From JBMOOG01 sp049324535 (GTDB taxonomy: Bacteria > Pseudomonadota > Alphaproteobacteria > Rhodobacterales > Rhodobacteraceae), in the NCBI GenBank assembly GCA_049324535.1, contig JBMOOG010000010.1:1-64000 (forward strand): a DNA stretch of 64,000 bases, written 5' to 3'. The stretch's first letter is position 1, and each line of letters starts with the position of its first letter. This document shows positions 43,526-52,256 of the stretch, one piece after another. Both the position numbers and the translations under genes were made by a program. The notes under the pieces are model-generated. The model saw only the letters and a program-made list of their open reading frames with translations. It did not search any database and was not told the DNA's origin.

Positions 43526-44140
43526 ATGACGGTCCATCTGCATCACGGCGACCTTCCCGACGGGCTGGACCTCGGCCCGGTCGTGGCCATCGACACCGAG
43601 ACGATGGGTCTCGACCCGCGGCGGGACCGTCTGTGCCTGGTGCAGATGTCCTCGGGCGACGGCGACGCGCATCTGGTGCAGATCGCGCAGGGCCAGACGC
43701 AGGCGCCCAATCTGGTGGCGATGCTGGCCGATCCCGGCACGCTCAAGCTCTTTCATTTCGCGCGGTTCGACATCGCGGCCCTGCATGCGGCCTTCGGGGT
43801 GGTGACGGCGCCGGTCTGGTGCACCAAGATCGCCTCGAAGATGGTGCGCACCTTCACCGATCGCCACGGGTTGAAATACCTGCTTCAGGACCTGCTCGGG
43901 GTGGACATCTCGAAACAGCAGCAGACCTCGGACTGGGGCGCCGCCGAGCTGTCGGCCGCCCAGCTCGACTACGCGGCGTCGGACGTGCTCTATCTGCACC
44001 GGCTGAAATCGGAACTCGAGACGCGGCTTGAACGCGAAGGCCGCGCCGGGCTGGCGCAGGCCTGCTTCGACTTCCTGCCCACCCGGGCCCGCCTCGACCT
44101 GATGGGCTGGGGCGACGAGACCGACATCTTCCGGCACTGA
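43526..44140 (+). CDS. rnd: ribonuclease D (short, single-domain)
   Basis: A 204-aa DEDDy 3'-5' exonuclease. Motif I is VAIDTETMGLD, motif II is LFHFARFDIAAL, and motif III is LDYAASDVLYLH. It lacks the HRDC domains of E. coli RNase D, as is common in alphaproteobacteria. Role: tRNA and stable-RNA 3' trimming. It heads a run into kdsD and the lpt genes. Confidence 0.92.
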   Translation: MTVHLHHGDLPDGLDLGPVVAIDTETMGLDPRRDRLCLVQMSSGDGDAHLVQIAQGQTQAPNLVAMLADPGTLKLFHFARFDIAALHAAFGVVTAPVWCTKIASKMVRTFTDRHGLKYLLQDLLGVDISKQQQTSDWGAAELSAAQLDYAASDVLYLHRLKSELETRLEREGRAGLAQACFDFLPTRARLDLMGWGDETDIFRH

Positions 44141-44141
44141 C

Positions 44142-45098
44142 ATGACCGCGTCCTTCCTCGACACCGCGCGCCGCGTCATCGCCATCGAAGCCGAGGGGCT
44201 GGCCGCGCTCTCGGCCACCCTCGATGACACCTTCGCCCGCGCGGTCGAGACGATCCTTGCCGCAGAGGGTCGGGTGATCGTCTCCGGCATGGGCAAGTCC
44301 GGGCATATCGGGCGCAAGATCGCCGCGACCCTCGCCTCGACCGGGACGCCCGCGCAATTCGTCCATCCGGCCGAGGCGAGCCATGGCGATCTCGGCATGA
44401 TCACGCCGCAGGACGTGGCGCTGGTGCTGTCGAACTCGGGCGAGACGCCCGAGCTTTCGGACATCATCGCCTACACCCGCCGGTTCCGGATCCCGATGAT
44501 CGGGGTCGCGAGCCGCGCGACTTCGACCCTGCTGAGGCAGTCCGACGTGGCGATCGTGCTGCCGCCGGCCGCGGAGGCCTGCGGCAGCGGGATCGTGCCC
44601 ACGACCTCGACGACCATGACGCTGGCGCTGGGCGATGCGCTCGCGGTCGCGCTGATGGAACACCGCCGCTTCACGCCCGAGCATTTCCGCACCTTCCATC
44701 CGGGCGGCAAGCTCGGGGCGCGGCTGGCGAAGGTGGGCGATCTGATGCACCGCGGCGCGGCCCTGCCGCTGGTGGCCCCGGACGCGCCGATGGGCGAGGT
44801 GCTGCTCACGATCACCGCCAAGGGCTTCGGCGTCGCCGGCGTGGTGGATGCGGACGGCCGCCTGGCCGGGATCATCACCGATGGCGACCTGCGGCGGCAC
44901 CTGGACGGGCTGATGGCGATGACCGCCGGACAGGTGATGACCGCGAACCCGCGAACCGTCCCGGCCGGGGCCCTGGCGGAAACGGCGGTGGCCGAAATGA
45001 ACGCGCGCAAGATCACCTGTCTCTTCGTGCCCGACGCCTCGGGCCGGCCCGAGGGCATCCTGCACATCCACGACTGCCTGCGCGCGGGCGTGGTCTGA
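44142..45098 (+). CDS. kdsD: arabinose-5-phosphate isomerase (KpsF/GutQ family)
   Basis: A 318-aa enzyme interconverting ribulose-5-phosphate and arabinose-5-phosphate, the precursor of Kdo in LPS. The SIS domain (about residues 35-170) has VIVSGMGKSGHIGRKIAATLAS and LVLSNSGETPELSD. Two CBS domains complete the C-terminus (GVAGVVDADGRLAGIITDGDLRR and the final MTANPRTV part). It starts one base after rnd and touches lptC. Confidence 0.95.
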   Translation: MTASFLDTARRVIAIEAEGLAALSATLDDTFARAVETILAAEGRVIVSGMGKSGHIGRKIAATLASTGTPAQFVHPAEASHGDLGMITPQDVALVLSNSGETPELSDIIAYTRRFRIPMIGVASRATSTLLRQSDVAIVLPPAAEACGSGIVPTTSTTMTLALGDALAVALMEHRRFTPEHFRTFHPGGKLGARLAKVGDLMHRGAALPLVAPDAPMGEVLLTITAKGFGVAGVVDADGRLAGIITDGDLRRHLDGLMAMTAGQVMTANPRTVPAGALAETAVAEMNARKITCLFVPDASGRPEGILHIHDCLRAGVV

Positions 45099-45709
45099 TG
45101 GCCGTTTCCGTCCAGCTTCACTCGCGACTGGTGGCCTGGCTCAAGGTGGTGCTGCCGCTGATCGCGCTGGCCATCCTCTCGACCCTGTTCCTGCTGTCGC
45201 GGCAGACGCCCACCGAAGGCACGCTGCCCTACGCCGACGTGGATGTGAACGAGCTGGCCCGCGAACAGCGCCTGGCCGAGCCCGAGTATTCGACGGTGAC
45301 GGCGGACGGCGCCTCGCTTTCCGTGGTGGCGAAGATGGCGCGCCCCGACCCCGCCCGGCCGGGCGCGTCGAGCGCGGACGACCTCAGCGCGCGGATCGAC
45401 GCGAAGAGCGGCCTCACGGTCACCATCGCCTCGCGCAGCGGCCAGCTCGACCCGGCGGCCAACCGGGCGACCTTCACCGGCAACGTCCGGGTCGAGACCT
45501 CGACCGGCTACCGGCTGGACAGCCCGTCGCTCTGGACCAGTCTCGACCGCACGCGGCTCGAGGCGGACGGCCCGGTGGCGGCGCTGGCGCCGTTCGGCAC
45601 CATCGACGCCGGCTACATGACGCTGACCGCGGGCGACGCCGGGTACGAGCTGGTTTTCAACAAGGGCGTCAGGCTGGTATACGATCCGCAGTCCCGAGGA
45701 ACCCCATGA
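45098..45709 (+). CDS. lptC: LPS export ABC transporter periplasmic protein LptC
   Basis: A 203-aa inner-membrane-anchored protein. One N-terminal helix (LKVVLPLIALAILSTLFLL) leads to a periplasmic beta-jellyroll (for example ANRATFTGNVRVETSTGYRL). LptC passes lipopolysaccharide from LptBFG to LptA. Sequence conservation is low, as usual for the family, but length, topology and the kdsD-lptC-lptA-lptB order make the call safe. It overlaps lptA by four bases. Confidence 0.88.
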   Translation: MAVSVQLHSRLVAWLKVVLPLIALAILSTLFLLSRQTPTEGTLPYADVDVNELAREQRLAEPEYSTVTADGASLSVVAKMARPDPARPGASSADDLSARIDAKSGLTVTIASRSGQLDPAANRATFTGNVRVETSTGYRLDSPSLWTSLDRTRLEADGPVAALAPFGTIDAGYMTLTAGDAGYELVFNKGVRLVYDPQSRGTP

Positions 45710-46251
45710 CCCTGTCCTACCGCCTCGTCCTGACCGCTCTTCTGATGCTCCTCGCCTCGACAGTCCTGCCGGTGACGGATGCGTCGGCGCAGAACCCCGT
45801 CACCTTCGGCGCGGTCAAGGCGGACCCGAATGCGCCGGTCGAGGTCACGGCCGACCAGCTCGCGGTCAACCAGAACGACAACACCGCCGTCTTCACCGGA
45901 AACGTGGTGATCGTTCAGGGCGCGATGCGGCTCGGCGCCGACACGGTCCGGGTCGAATACGCCAAGGGCGATACCCGCAAGATCGAGAAGCTGGTCGCTA
46001 CCGGCAGCGTGGTCCTGACGTCGGGTACCGACACGGCGGGCGCCGACAAGGCGGTCTACACGGTCGCCACCAGCACGGTGGACATGACCGGAAACGTGCT
46101 TCTGACCCAGGCCGGCAGCACGATCGCCGGGCAGGCGATGACCGTGGATCTCAAGACCGGAACCGGGCAGATGTCCGGCCGGGTGAAGACCGTGCTCCAG
46201 CCGTCGGCCGGTGCCCCGGCGGGCAGGAACGGCGGGAACGCCGCGCCATGA
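45706..46251 (+). CDS. lptA: LPS transport periplasmic protein LptA
   Basis: A 181-aa periplasmic bridge protein with a signal peptide (LVLTALLMLLASTVLPVTDASA) and the OstA-like start PVEVTADQLAVNQNDNTAVFTGNVVIVQG. Its repeated beta-strands form the LPS path across the periplasm. It is coupled by ATGA overlaps to lptC and lptB. Confidence 0.92.
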   Translation: MTLSYRLVLTALLMLLASTVLPVTDASAQNPVTFGAVKADPNAPVEVTADQLAVNQNDNTAVFTGNVVIVQGAMRLGADTVRVEYAKGDTRKIEKLVATGSVVLTSGTDTAGADKAVYTVATSTVDMTGNVLLTQAGSTIAGQAMTVDLKTGTGQMSGRVKTVLQPSAGAPAGRNGGNAAP

Positions 46252-47003
46252 ACGCCGGGTTGACCGTGGCGCAGGGAAGCGTCGGCCTGAAGGTCGAGCA
46301 CCTGCGCAAGAGCTATCGCAAGCGCCCGGTGATCCGCGACGTGTCGCTCGACCTCGGCCGGGGCGAGGTCGTCGCGCTTCTCGGCCCGAACGGGTCGGGA
46401 AAGACCACCTGCTTCTACGCGATCGCGGGGCTCGTGCCACCCGACGGGGGGCGCGTCACCATCGACGGCCAGGACGTGACCGGGCTGCCGATGTACCGCC
46501 GCGCGCGGCTGGGCATCGGCTATCTGCCGCAGGAGGTGTCGATCTTCCGGGGCCTGTCGGTCGAGGACAACATCCTGGCCGTGCTGGAGATCGCCCATTC
46601 CGACCCGCACAAGCGCCGCGAGCGGCTCGAGGAGCTGTTGTCGGACTTCTCGATCAGCCACCTGCGGCAGGCGCCGGCCCTGTCGCTGTCCGGGGGCGAG
46701 CGGCGGCGCGTCGAGATCGCGCGCTGTCTTGCGGCCGATCCGAACTACCTGCTTCTGGACGAGCCGTTCGCCGGCGTCGATCCGATCTCGGTCAGCGACA
46801 TCCGCACGCTGGTCCATGACCTCAAGGCGCGCGGCATCGGGGTGCTCATCACTGATCACAACGTGCGCGAGACGCTCGAGATCGTGGACCGGGCCTACAT
46901 CCTGCACGACGGCAAGGTGCTGATGTCGGGCACCTCGGACGAGGTCGTGCGCGACGAGAACGTGCGCCGCGTCTATCTCGGCCAGAGTTTCCGCATCTCG
47001 TGA
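46248..47003 (+). CDS. lptB: LPS export ABC ATPase LptB
   Basis: A 251-aa ATPase. Walker A is LLGPNGSGKTTCFYAIAG, LPQEVSIFRGLSVEDN is the LptB-specific block, the signature is LSGGERRRVEIARCLA, Walker B is YLLLDEPFAGVDP, and the switch His is in LITDHNVRETL. It powers LPS extraction from the inner membrane. rpoN follows after 7 bases, a conserved neighbourhood. Confidence 0.97.
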   Translation: MNAGLTVAQGSVGLKVEHLRKSYRKRPVIRDVSLDLGRGEVVALLGPNGSGKTTCFYAIAGLVPPDGGRVTIDGQDVTGLPMYRRARLGIGYLPQEVSIFRGLSVEDNILAVLEIAHSDPHKRRERLEELLSDFSISHLRQAPALSLSGGERRRVEIARCLAADPNYLLLDEPFAGVDPISVSDIRTLVHDLKARGIGVLITDHNVRETLEIVDRAYILHDGKVLMSGTSDEVVRDENVRRVYLGQSFRIS

Positions 47004-47010
47004 TCCGGCG

Positions 47011-48312
47011 ATGCTGTCGCCCCGCATAGAGGCCCGCCAGCGCCTTGGGCTGAGCCTGGCGATGCGGGGGCAGCTGCGGGTGCTGGCGCTGCCGACCGAA
47101 CAGCTTGCCGAGGAGATCGCGCTCGAGACCGCGGAGAACCCGTTCCTTCTGGCCGAATACCCCGCCGGGCTGTCGCCGGCGGACCATGAGGCCGCGATGT
47201 CGGCGCTTCCGGCGCGCGAGGGGCTGCTGGCTTCGCTGGCCGCCCAGATCGCGCTTCAGCGGCTGACACCGGCGGTCGAGGCGGCGGCCGTCTACCTGGC
47301 CGGCGAGTTGCGCGACGACGGCTATCTGGATGTGGGTCTCGACGAGCTGGCCGCCGAGACGGGTGTGCCGATCGCGGTCTTCGAGGCCGGACTGGCCGCG
47401 CTCCAGCGCTGCGAGCCGAGCGGCGTGGGGGCGCGGACGCTGGCCGAATGCCTCGCGCTCAAGCTTGCGGACCACGACATCGCGCCCGACCTCGCCCGCC
47501 GGATCTGCGACCGTCTGGATGACTTTGCCGAAGAGCGCTGGCCACGGCTGACGCGGGCGCTGGGCATCGACCGCGATGAGGCCGAGCGGCTTGCGCGGCT
47601 ACTGCGCGGGCTTTCGCCCTCGGCCCTGCCCGACACCGACCCGTCGCCGGTGCCGGTGCAAATCCCGGAGCTGATCGTCGAGCGGGGCCCCGGCGGGTCG
47701 CTGCGGGTTGCGGTGAATCCGGTGGCGATTCCGCGCCTGGCGCTTGCGCCGCTGCACCCGGCGGCCCGTGACAACGCCCCGCTTTCGGGGCTGCACCAGA
47801 AGGCGGCCCGGATCGTGTCGGCCGTCACCGCGCGGCAGGGCACGCTTCTGCGGATCGGCAACGCCATCGTGCAGCGTCAGGCCCGGTTCTTCCTGCGGGG
47901 CCAGTCCTCGCTGGTGCCCGACAGCCGGACCGCCGTGGCGGCCGACCTTGCGCTGCATCCCTCGACGCTGAGCCGGGCGGTGGCCGGGAAGGCGCTCCTG
48001 TTCGAGGGGCGGGTGCACCCGCTGTCCGCTTTCTTCTGGCGGGGCCTGCCGAACCGCGAGGGCCATGTCTCGGCCTTCGACATCCAGATGCGGATGCGGG
48101 CGATGATCGCGCGCGAAGATGCCGGCGCCCCTCTTGCCGATGCCGAGATCTGCACCAATCTGAAAGAGGAGGGCGTTGACATCGCGCGCCGTACTGTCGC
48201 CAAATATCGCAAATGCATGCGCATACCCTCTTCGTACGAGCGTCGGCGCCGGCAGGTTTCTCCGGAAACTCGCCCATTGTCCGCGCGCGACACGCCGCCC
48301 ATCCCGGATTAA
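47011..48312 (+). CDS. rpoN: RNA polymerase sigma-54 factor
   Basis: A 433-aa sigma-54. The N-terminal activator-interacting region is QRLGLSLAMRGQLRVLALPTEQL, the core-binding domain follows, and a helix-turn-helix is HPSTLSRAVAGKALLFEGR. The RpoN box is ARRTVAKYRK at about 392-401, then IPSS. It is shorter than the E. coli protein, mainly by loss of the acidic linker (region II), with a short C-terminal tail. Its lptB-rpoN-hpf-ptsN position marks it as the ancestral copy. Confidence 0.95.
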   Translation: MLSPRIEARQRLGLSLAMRGQLRVLALPTEQLAEEIALETAENPFLLAEYPAGLSPADHEAAMSALPAREGLLASLAAQIALQRLTPAVEAAAVYLAGELRDDGYLDVGLDELAAETGVPIAVFEAGLAALQRCEPSGVGARTLAECLALKLADHDIAPDLARRICDRLDDFAEERWPRLTRALGIDRDEAERLARLLRGLSPSALPDTDPSPVPVQIPELIVERGPGGSLRVAVNPVAIPRLALAPLHPAARDNAPLSGLHQKAARIVSAVTARQGTLLRIGNAIVQRQARFFLRGQSSLVPDSRTAVAADLALHPSTLSRAVAGKALLFEGRVHPLSAFFWRGLPNREGHVSAFDIQMRMRAMIAREDAGAPLADAEICTNLKEEGVDIARRTVAKYRKCMRIPSSYERRRRQVSPETRPLSARDTPPIPD

Positions 48313-48375
48313 CCGACCCGTTCGCCGTCCGGCGCCTGCCGGGCGGTCCAGGGTCCTGACGTGCAAGGAGAAGTC

Positions 48376-48945
48376 ATGCGGTACCAGATCAGCGGTAGAC
48401 AGATCGACGTTGGCGAAGCGCTGCAGACGCACGTGAAATCGGAGCTGGCGGAAACCGTCGAGAAGTATTCCCAGCGCCCGACGGATGCGACCGTCATCTT
48501 TTCCCGCAACGCCCACGAGTACCTGTGCGAATCGACCGTGCATCTGTCGACCGGCCTCACGGCGTCGGCCAAGGGCAACGCGACCGAGATCTATGCCGCG
48601 TTCGAAGCCTGCCGCGAACGGATGGACAAGCAGCTGCGGCGCTACAAGCGCCGGCTGAAGGACCACCACCGCGAGCGTCTGCAACCGGTTGAATTCGCCG
48701 GTGCGCCCATGTATGTGCTCGCCGCGAATGGATCCGAAGAGCAGGAACCCGCGCTTCAGCCGATCATCATCGCGGAGATGGAGACGAAGATCGCCTCGCT
48801 CTCCGTCGGCGAGGCGGTCATGCAGATGGAGCTGTCGGGTGCGCCGTTTCTGGTGTTCCGCAACGAAAAGACCGGCGGCGTCAATGTCGTCCACCGCCGC
48901 GATGACGGCAACGTGGGCTGGATTGACCCGGCCGCCGCAAGCTAG
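48376..48945 (+). CDS. hpf: ribosome hibernation promoting factor (long form)
   Basis: A 189-aa two-domain HPF. The N-terminal RaiA domain begins MRYQISGRQIDVGEALQTHV, and the C-terminal dimerisation domain ends GVNVVHRRDDGNVGWIDP. It pairs 70S ribosomes into inactive dimers in starvation. I start at the ATG at 48376 behind AAGGAGAA, since an upstream GTG would contain that ribosome site. It sits between rpoN and ptsN. Confidence 0.94.
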   Translation: MRYQISGRQIDVGEALQTHVKSELAETVEKYSQRPTDATVIFSRNAHEYLCESTVHLSTGLTASAKGNATEIYAAFEACRERMDKQLRRYKRRLKDHHRERLQPVEFAGAPMYVLAANGSEEQEPALQPIIIAEMETKIASLSVGEAVMQMELSGAPFLVFRNEKTGGVNVVHRRDDGNVGWIDPAAAS

Positions 48946-48977
48946 GTGACGCCGCCACGCGCGGAACAGCAGGTTTC

Positions 48978-49442
48978 ATGCAGATATCCAGCCTACTCAA
49001 GCCGGCGGCCGTGAAGGTCCTTGGCCACAGCACAAGCAAGAAGCGTCTCTTTCAGGATCTGGCCGAGATCGCCCAGTCCGTCTACGGCATCAACGCCGCC
49101 CAGACCGTGGACGCCCTGCAGGAGCGCGAGACGCTCGGTCCGACCGGCGTGGGGCACGGTGTTGCCCTGCCCCACGCCCGGCTGCACGGTCTGGAACATG
49201 TGGTCGGGGTGTTCGTGCGCCTTGAAAAGCCGCTGGACTTCGACTCGGTGGACCGGCAGCCGGTGGACCTGGTCTTTGCGCTCTTTGCGCCGAAGGATTC
49301 GGGCGTGGACCACCTGAAGGCTCTGGCGGTGGTGTCGCGCACGCTGCGCGACCCCTCGGTCTGCGCCAAGCTGCGGGCGAACAGCGACCCGGCGGCCCTG
49401 CACGGCGTGCTGACCGAATCGCGCTCGCCGCAGGCCGCCTGA
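48978..49442 (+). CDS. ptsN: nitrogen-type PTS EIIA protein
   Basis: A 154-aa EIIA-Ntr regulator. The phospho-accepting His66 is in GVGHGVALPHARLHGL, and the C-terminal region has DSVDRQPVDLVFALFAPKD and the HLKALAVVSRTLRDP helix. It links PEP phosphorylation to nitrogen and potassium regulation. It is the last gene of the rpoN-hpf-ptsN group and converges on smr with three bases between stops. Confidence 0.95.
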   Translation: MQISSLLKPAAVKVLGHSTSKKRLFQDLAEIAQSVYGINAAQTVDALQERETLGPTGVGHGVALPHARLHGLEHVVGVFVRLEKPLDFDSVDRQPVDLVFALFAPKDSGVDHLKALAVVSRTLRDPSVCAKLRANSDPAALHGVLTESRSPQAA

Positions 49443-49445
49443 CGG

Positions 49446-50033
49446 TCAGCCCCTCGGCCTGCGCAGGTAGACGTAGTAGGCACCTTCGCCCCCGTGGCGG
49501 GCGTGGGCCACAGTGACCTGCATCACCGCGGCGCGCAGTGGCGGAAGCGTAAGCCAGTGCGGCACCTGGTGGCGCAGCGCCCCCGAATGGCGCGCGTACC
49601 CCTGGCCCGGATCCCGGTGGCGGTCGCCCTTGCCGGTGATGACCAGCACGAGCCGCCGGCCCATGGCCTGCGAGGCAAGGATGAAGCCGGTGAGCGCGGG
49701 ATGGGCCTCGGCCTGGGTCATGCCGTGCAGGTCGATGCGCGCCTCGGGGTGCAGGCGGCCGCGCGCCATGGCCCGGTGCAGCTTCGCGTCCATGACCACC
49801 GGTTGCGCCGCGAGGCGGTCCGAGGGTGCGAGGGGCAGGTCGAGCCGCTGGGGCACCGGCGGCGCGGTCTCGCCGATGCGGAAGGGACCAAGGCGCGGAA
49901 GCGGGGGCGCGGGCACTGCGGCGTCGGGCACCGGCGCCGCCTCGGGCACGGGCAGCGGGCGGCGCGCCCTCGCCGTGGCGGCCACCTTCTGCCAGATCGC
50001 GCGTTCGTCGGGGCGAAGCGGACGCCGGGTCAT
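49446..50033 (-). CDS. Smr/MutS2-type domain protein
   Basis: A 195-aa protein. A proline-rich N-terminal region precedes a C-terminal Smr domain with the motif ARIDLHGMTQAEAHPALTGFI and ITGKGDRHR...GALRHQVPHWL. Smr domains act as nucleases on branched or RNA substrates in some proteins, but the activity here is unknown. The ATG overlaps the mltA stop (ATGA). Confidence 0.9.
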   Translation of the reverse strand: MTRRPLRPDERAIWQKVAATARARRPLPVPEAAPVPDAAVPAPPLPRLGPFRIGETAPPVPQRLDLPLAPSDRLAAQPVVMDAKLHRAMARGRLHPEARIDLHGMTQAEAHPALTGFILASQAMGRRLVLVITGKGDRHRDPGQGYARHSGALRHQVPHWLTLPPLRAAVMQVTVAHARHGGEGAYYVYLRRPRG

Positions 50034-50932
50034 GACGCGGCCCGTCCCCGCGGCGACAGCACGCGCAGATGGCCCGAACGCCGCATCCGGCCCGCCGCGT
50101 CGCCGGCCGCCGGTCCGCTGCCAAGGAAGACATCGGCGCGGTTCGGGCCCCGGATGGCGCTTCCGGTGTCCTGCGCCAGCATGAGCCGGCCAAGCGCACT
50201 GACCCAGACCGGCGATCCCAGAGGGACATGGGCGGGATCGACGGCGATCGACCGCCCCGCGGTCAGCGGCACGCCAAGCGACCCCGGCGGCCCGACCGAG
50301 TCCGGCAGGTCGAGGACACGGAAGAAGACATAGGACGGGTTGAGGTCCAGAAGCTCGGGCACGGCATCGGGATACGCCCGGCACCAGTCGCGGATGGTGT
50401 CGAGCGTCATCGCACCGGCCGGCGCGACGCCCCGCCGCGACAGCTCGGCCCCGATCGACCGGTAGGGATGGCCGTTGCGCCCGGCGTAGCCCAGCCGCAG
50501 GGTCCGGCCGTCATCGAGCGCCACGCGCAGCGACCCCTGGACCTGGGCCAGGAAGGCGTCCAGCGGGTCGTCGAGCCAGACAAGCTCGGTTCCCCGGCCG
50601 AGGTCGCGCGCCCGGATCTCGGCCCGGCTGTGCCAGGGGACGCCGGGCACGAGATCCGGCGGCAGCCCGAGCAGGGGCCACTGGAAGCGGCCGTGACGGC
50701 GGCCGGATCCGGCGAGGACCGGTTCGAAATAGGCCGTGACCAGCGCGTCCTCGCCCTGGCGCGTGCCAAGGTCGAACGCCGTCTCGAAGAAGCGGCGCGC
50801 CGATCCCCGGCCCGGCCGCGGCCAGTCTTCTCCGAGATGGCTCAGCGATGCGCGGTAGGCGTCAAGGGCGGCCTCGTGATCGTCGGCGTCCCAGCCCGCA
50901 GGCCAGCTACGGGCAGCGGGCGGCGGGGCCAT
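50030..50932 (-). CDS. mltA: membrane-bound lytic murein transglycosylase A
   Basis: A 300-aa MltA-family lytic transglycosylase that cleaves peptidoglycan glycan strands. The MltA domain shows LVTAYFEPVLAGS and DAFLAQVQGSLRV, and a C-terminal 3D domain contains MLAQDTGSAIRGPNRADVF (catalytic Asp region). An in-frame TAG two codons before the ATG fixes the longest start. No signal peptide or lipobox is visible, which is unusual for an exported enzyme. It lies between the Tim44 and smr genes in one operon. Confidence 0.9.
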   Translation of the reverse strand: MAPPPAARSWPAGWDADDHEAALDAYRASLSHLGEDWPRPGRGSARRFFETAFDLGTRQGEDALVTAYFEPVLAGSGRRHGRFQWPLLGLPPDLVPGVPWHSRAEIRARDLGRGTELVWLDDPLDAFLAQVQGSLRVALDDGRTLRLGYAGRNGHPYRSIGAELSRRGVAPAGAMTLDTIRDWCRAYPDAVPELLDLNPSYVFFRVLDLPDSVGPPGSLGVPLTAGRSIAVDPAHVPLGSPVWVSALGRLMLAQDTGSAIRGPNRADVFLGSGPAAGDAAGRMRRSGHLRVLSPRGRAAS

Positions 50933-50935
50933 GGC

Positions 50936-51598
50936 CTATTCGCCGGTCGCGATCAGCTGCCAGTTCGGGTCGCTGGACCCCATCGTCCGGCCGAAGGTCC
51001 AGACATCGCGCTGCTTGCGCGAGGTCTTGGGATCGCCGGCGACGATCTGGCCGGCGCTGTCGCGCACCACCGAAATCAGCTCGCCCACGAACCGGACGGT
51101 CAGCTCGGCCTCTCCGGTGGCGCGGTCGAACTCGGCGTCCTGGAGGGCCAGCTCGCGAAGGCCGATGAAGTTCGCGGTCACGGTCTGGCCGGCGGCCTTG
51201 CGTTCGGCCACCACGGCGGCGAAGGCGTCGTAGACCTCGGGCGCAAGGAACGGGCGCACCTTTTCCAGATCGCCGGTCTCGAACGCCATCAGGATCATCT
51301 CGTAGGCGCCGCGCGCCCCCTGCAGGAACTCCGATACGGAGAACCCCGGCTCGGCCAGCTTCATCGCGGCCAGCGCGCGCGCGGCGTCGCTTCCGTCGGG
51401 AACGTGGTCGGTGATGTCGCGGTCGGGCCCTCCCTCGATCACCTCGAGGGTCCGGGCGGCGCGACGCTGGTCGGGCAGCGGCTGCGGCACGGGGGGCTTC
51501 TCGAAGCCCTCGCGCGTGCCAAGCACGCTGCGCAGCTTGATGATGAGGAAGATGGCGACCCCGGCCAGGACGAGGATCTGGATGATGGAACTCGACAT
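50936..51598 (-). CDS. Tim44/TimA-domain membrane protein
   Basis: A 220-aa protein. One N-terminal membrane helix (IIQILVLAGVAIFLIIKLRSVLG) is followed by a linker and a Tim44-like lipid-binding domain (GAYEMILMAFETGDLEKVRPFLAPEVYDAF to the RDVWTFGRTMGSSDPNWQL ending). Mitochondrial Tim44 acts in import; the bacterial role is unclear. It heads the Tim44-mltA-smr operon, divergent from fxsA. Confidence 0.93.
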   Translation of the reverse strand: MSSSIIQILVLAGVAIFLIIKLRSVLGTREGFEKPPVPQPLPDQRRAARTLEVIEGGPDRDITDHVPDGSDAARALAAMKLAEPGFSVSEFLQGARGAYEMILMAFETGDLEKVRPFLAPEVYDAFAAVVAERKAAGQTVTANFIGLRELALQDAEFDRATGEAELTVRFVGELISVVRDSAGQIVAGDPKTSRKQRDVWTFGRTMGSSDPNWQLIATGE

Positions 51599-51705
51599 TG
51601 TTTGACCCGTCTTCGATCTGGCCAGGTTTGCGCAAGGCTCGGACGTTACTTATGTAGGCGACCGGGCCGGTCAAGTCCACCAACCAGCCGGAAAGGGGTA
51701 CGATC

Positions 51706-52200
51706 ATGTGGGGTCTTGTCGCGTTCCTGGCGCTTCCGCTGGTCGAGATCGGCCTTCTGGTCGAGGCCGGACGCTGGATCGGACTGTGGCCGACGCTGGG
51801 GCTGGTGCTGCTGTCCACCCTGGCCGGGCTTCTGGTGATCCGCACGCAGGGCATGCTGACCATGGAGCGCATGCGCGCGTCCCTCGGCGACCCCACCCAG
51901 CCGATGGCCCGGGGGGCGATGGGCTATCTGGCCGGACTGCTTCTGGTCGTGCCGGGCCTTCTCACATCGGCGATCGGCCTTCTGCTCCTGCTGCCGCCCG
52001 TGCAGGATCTGGTGCTGAGCCGGATCGCGGCTCGGGTGGTGGTGCGGACGGCGGGCCCGCGTGGCCGCCGCGCCGAGCCCGAGATCATCGAGGGCGAGTT
52101 CCGCGAGATCGACCCCGATTCGCAGGGCCTTCCCGGCGCCGGGCCGGACGCGGACGGGGGACCGGGCCCGCGCCGGCCCTCGGGCTGGACGAAGCATTGA
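51706..52200 (+). CDS. fxsA: FxsA family membrane protein
   Basis: A 164-aa protein with about three N-terminal helices (WGLVAFLALPLVEIGLLVE, GLWPTLGLVLLSTLAGLLVI, GLLLVVPGLLTSAIGLLLLLPP) and a cytosolic tail ending REIDPD. It is the FxsA cytoplasmic-membrane family, linked in E. coli to phage T7 exclusion. It precedes secB by about 56 bases and is divergent from Tim44. Confidence 0.92.
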   Translation: MWGLVAFLALPLVEIGLLVEAGRWIGLWPTLGLVLLSTLAGLLVIRTQGMLTMERMRASLGDPTQPMARGAMGYLAGLLLVVPGLLTSAIGLLLLLPPVQDLVLSRIAARVVVRTAGPRGRRAEPEIIEGEFREIDPDSQGLPGAGPDADGGPGPRRPSGWTKH

Positions 52201-52256
52201 GCGCCCGCAGCCTTGGTGCTAAACCCCGCCCGACACATCGACAACGGAGTGACGTC

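Noticed and set aside
47599..48894. Minus-strand frame of about 430 codons opposite rpoN and hpf
   Set aside because: Both plus-strand genes are certain; this is a shadow.
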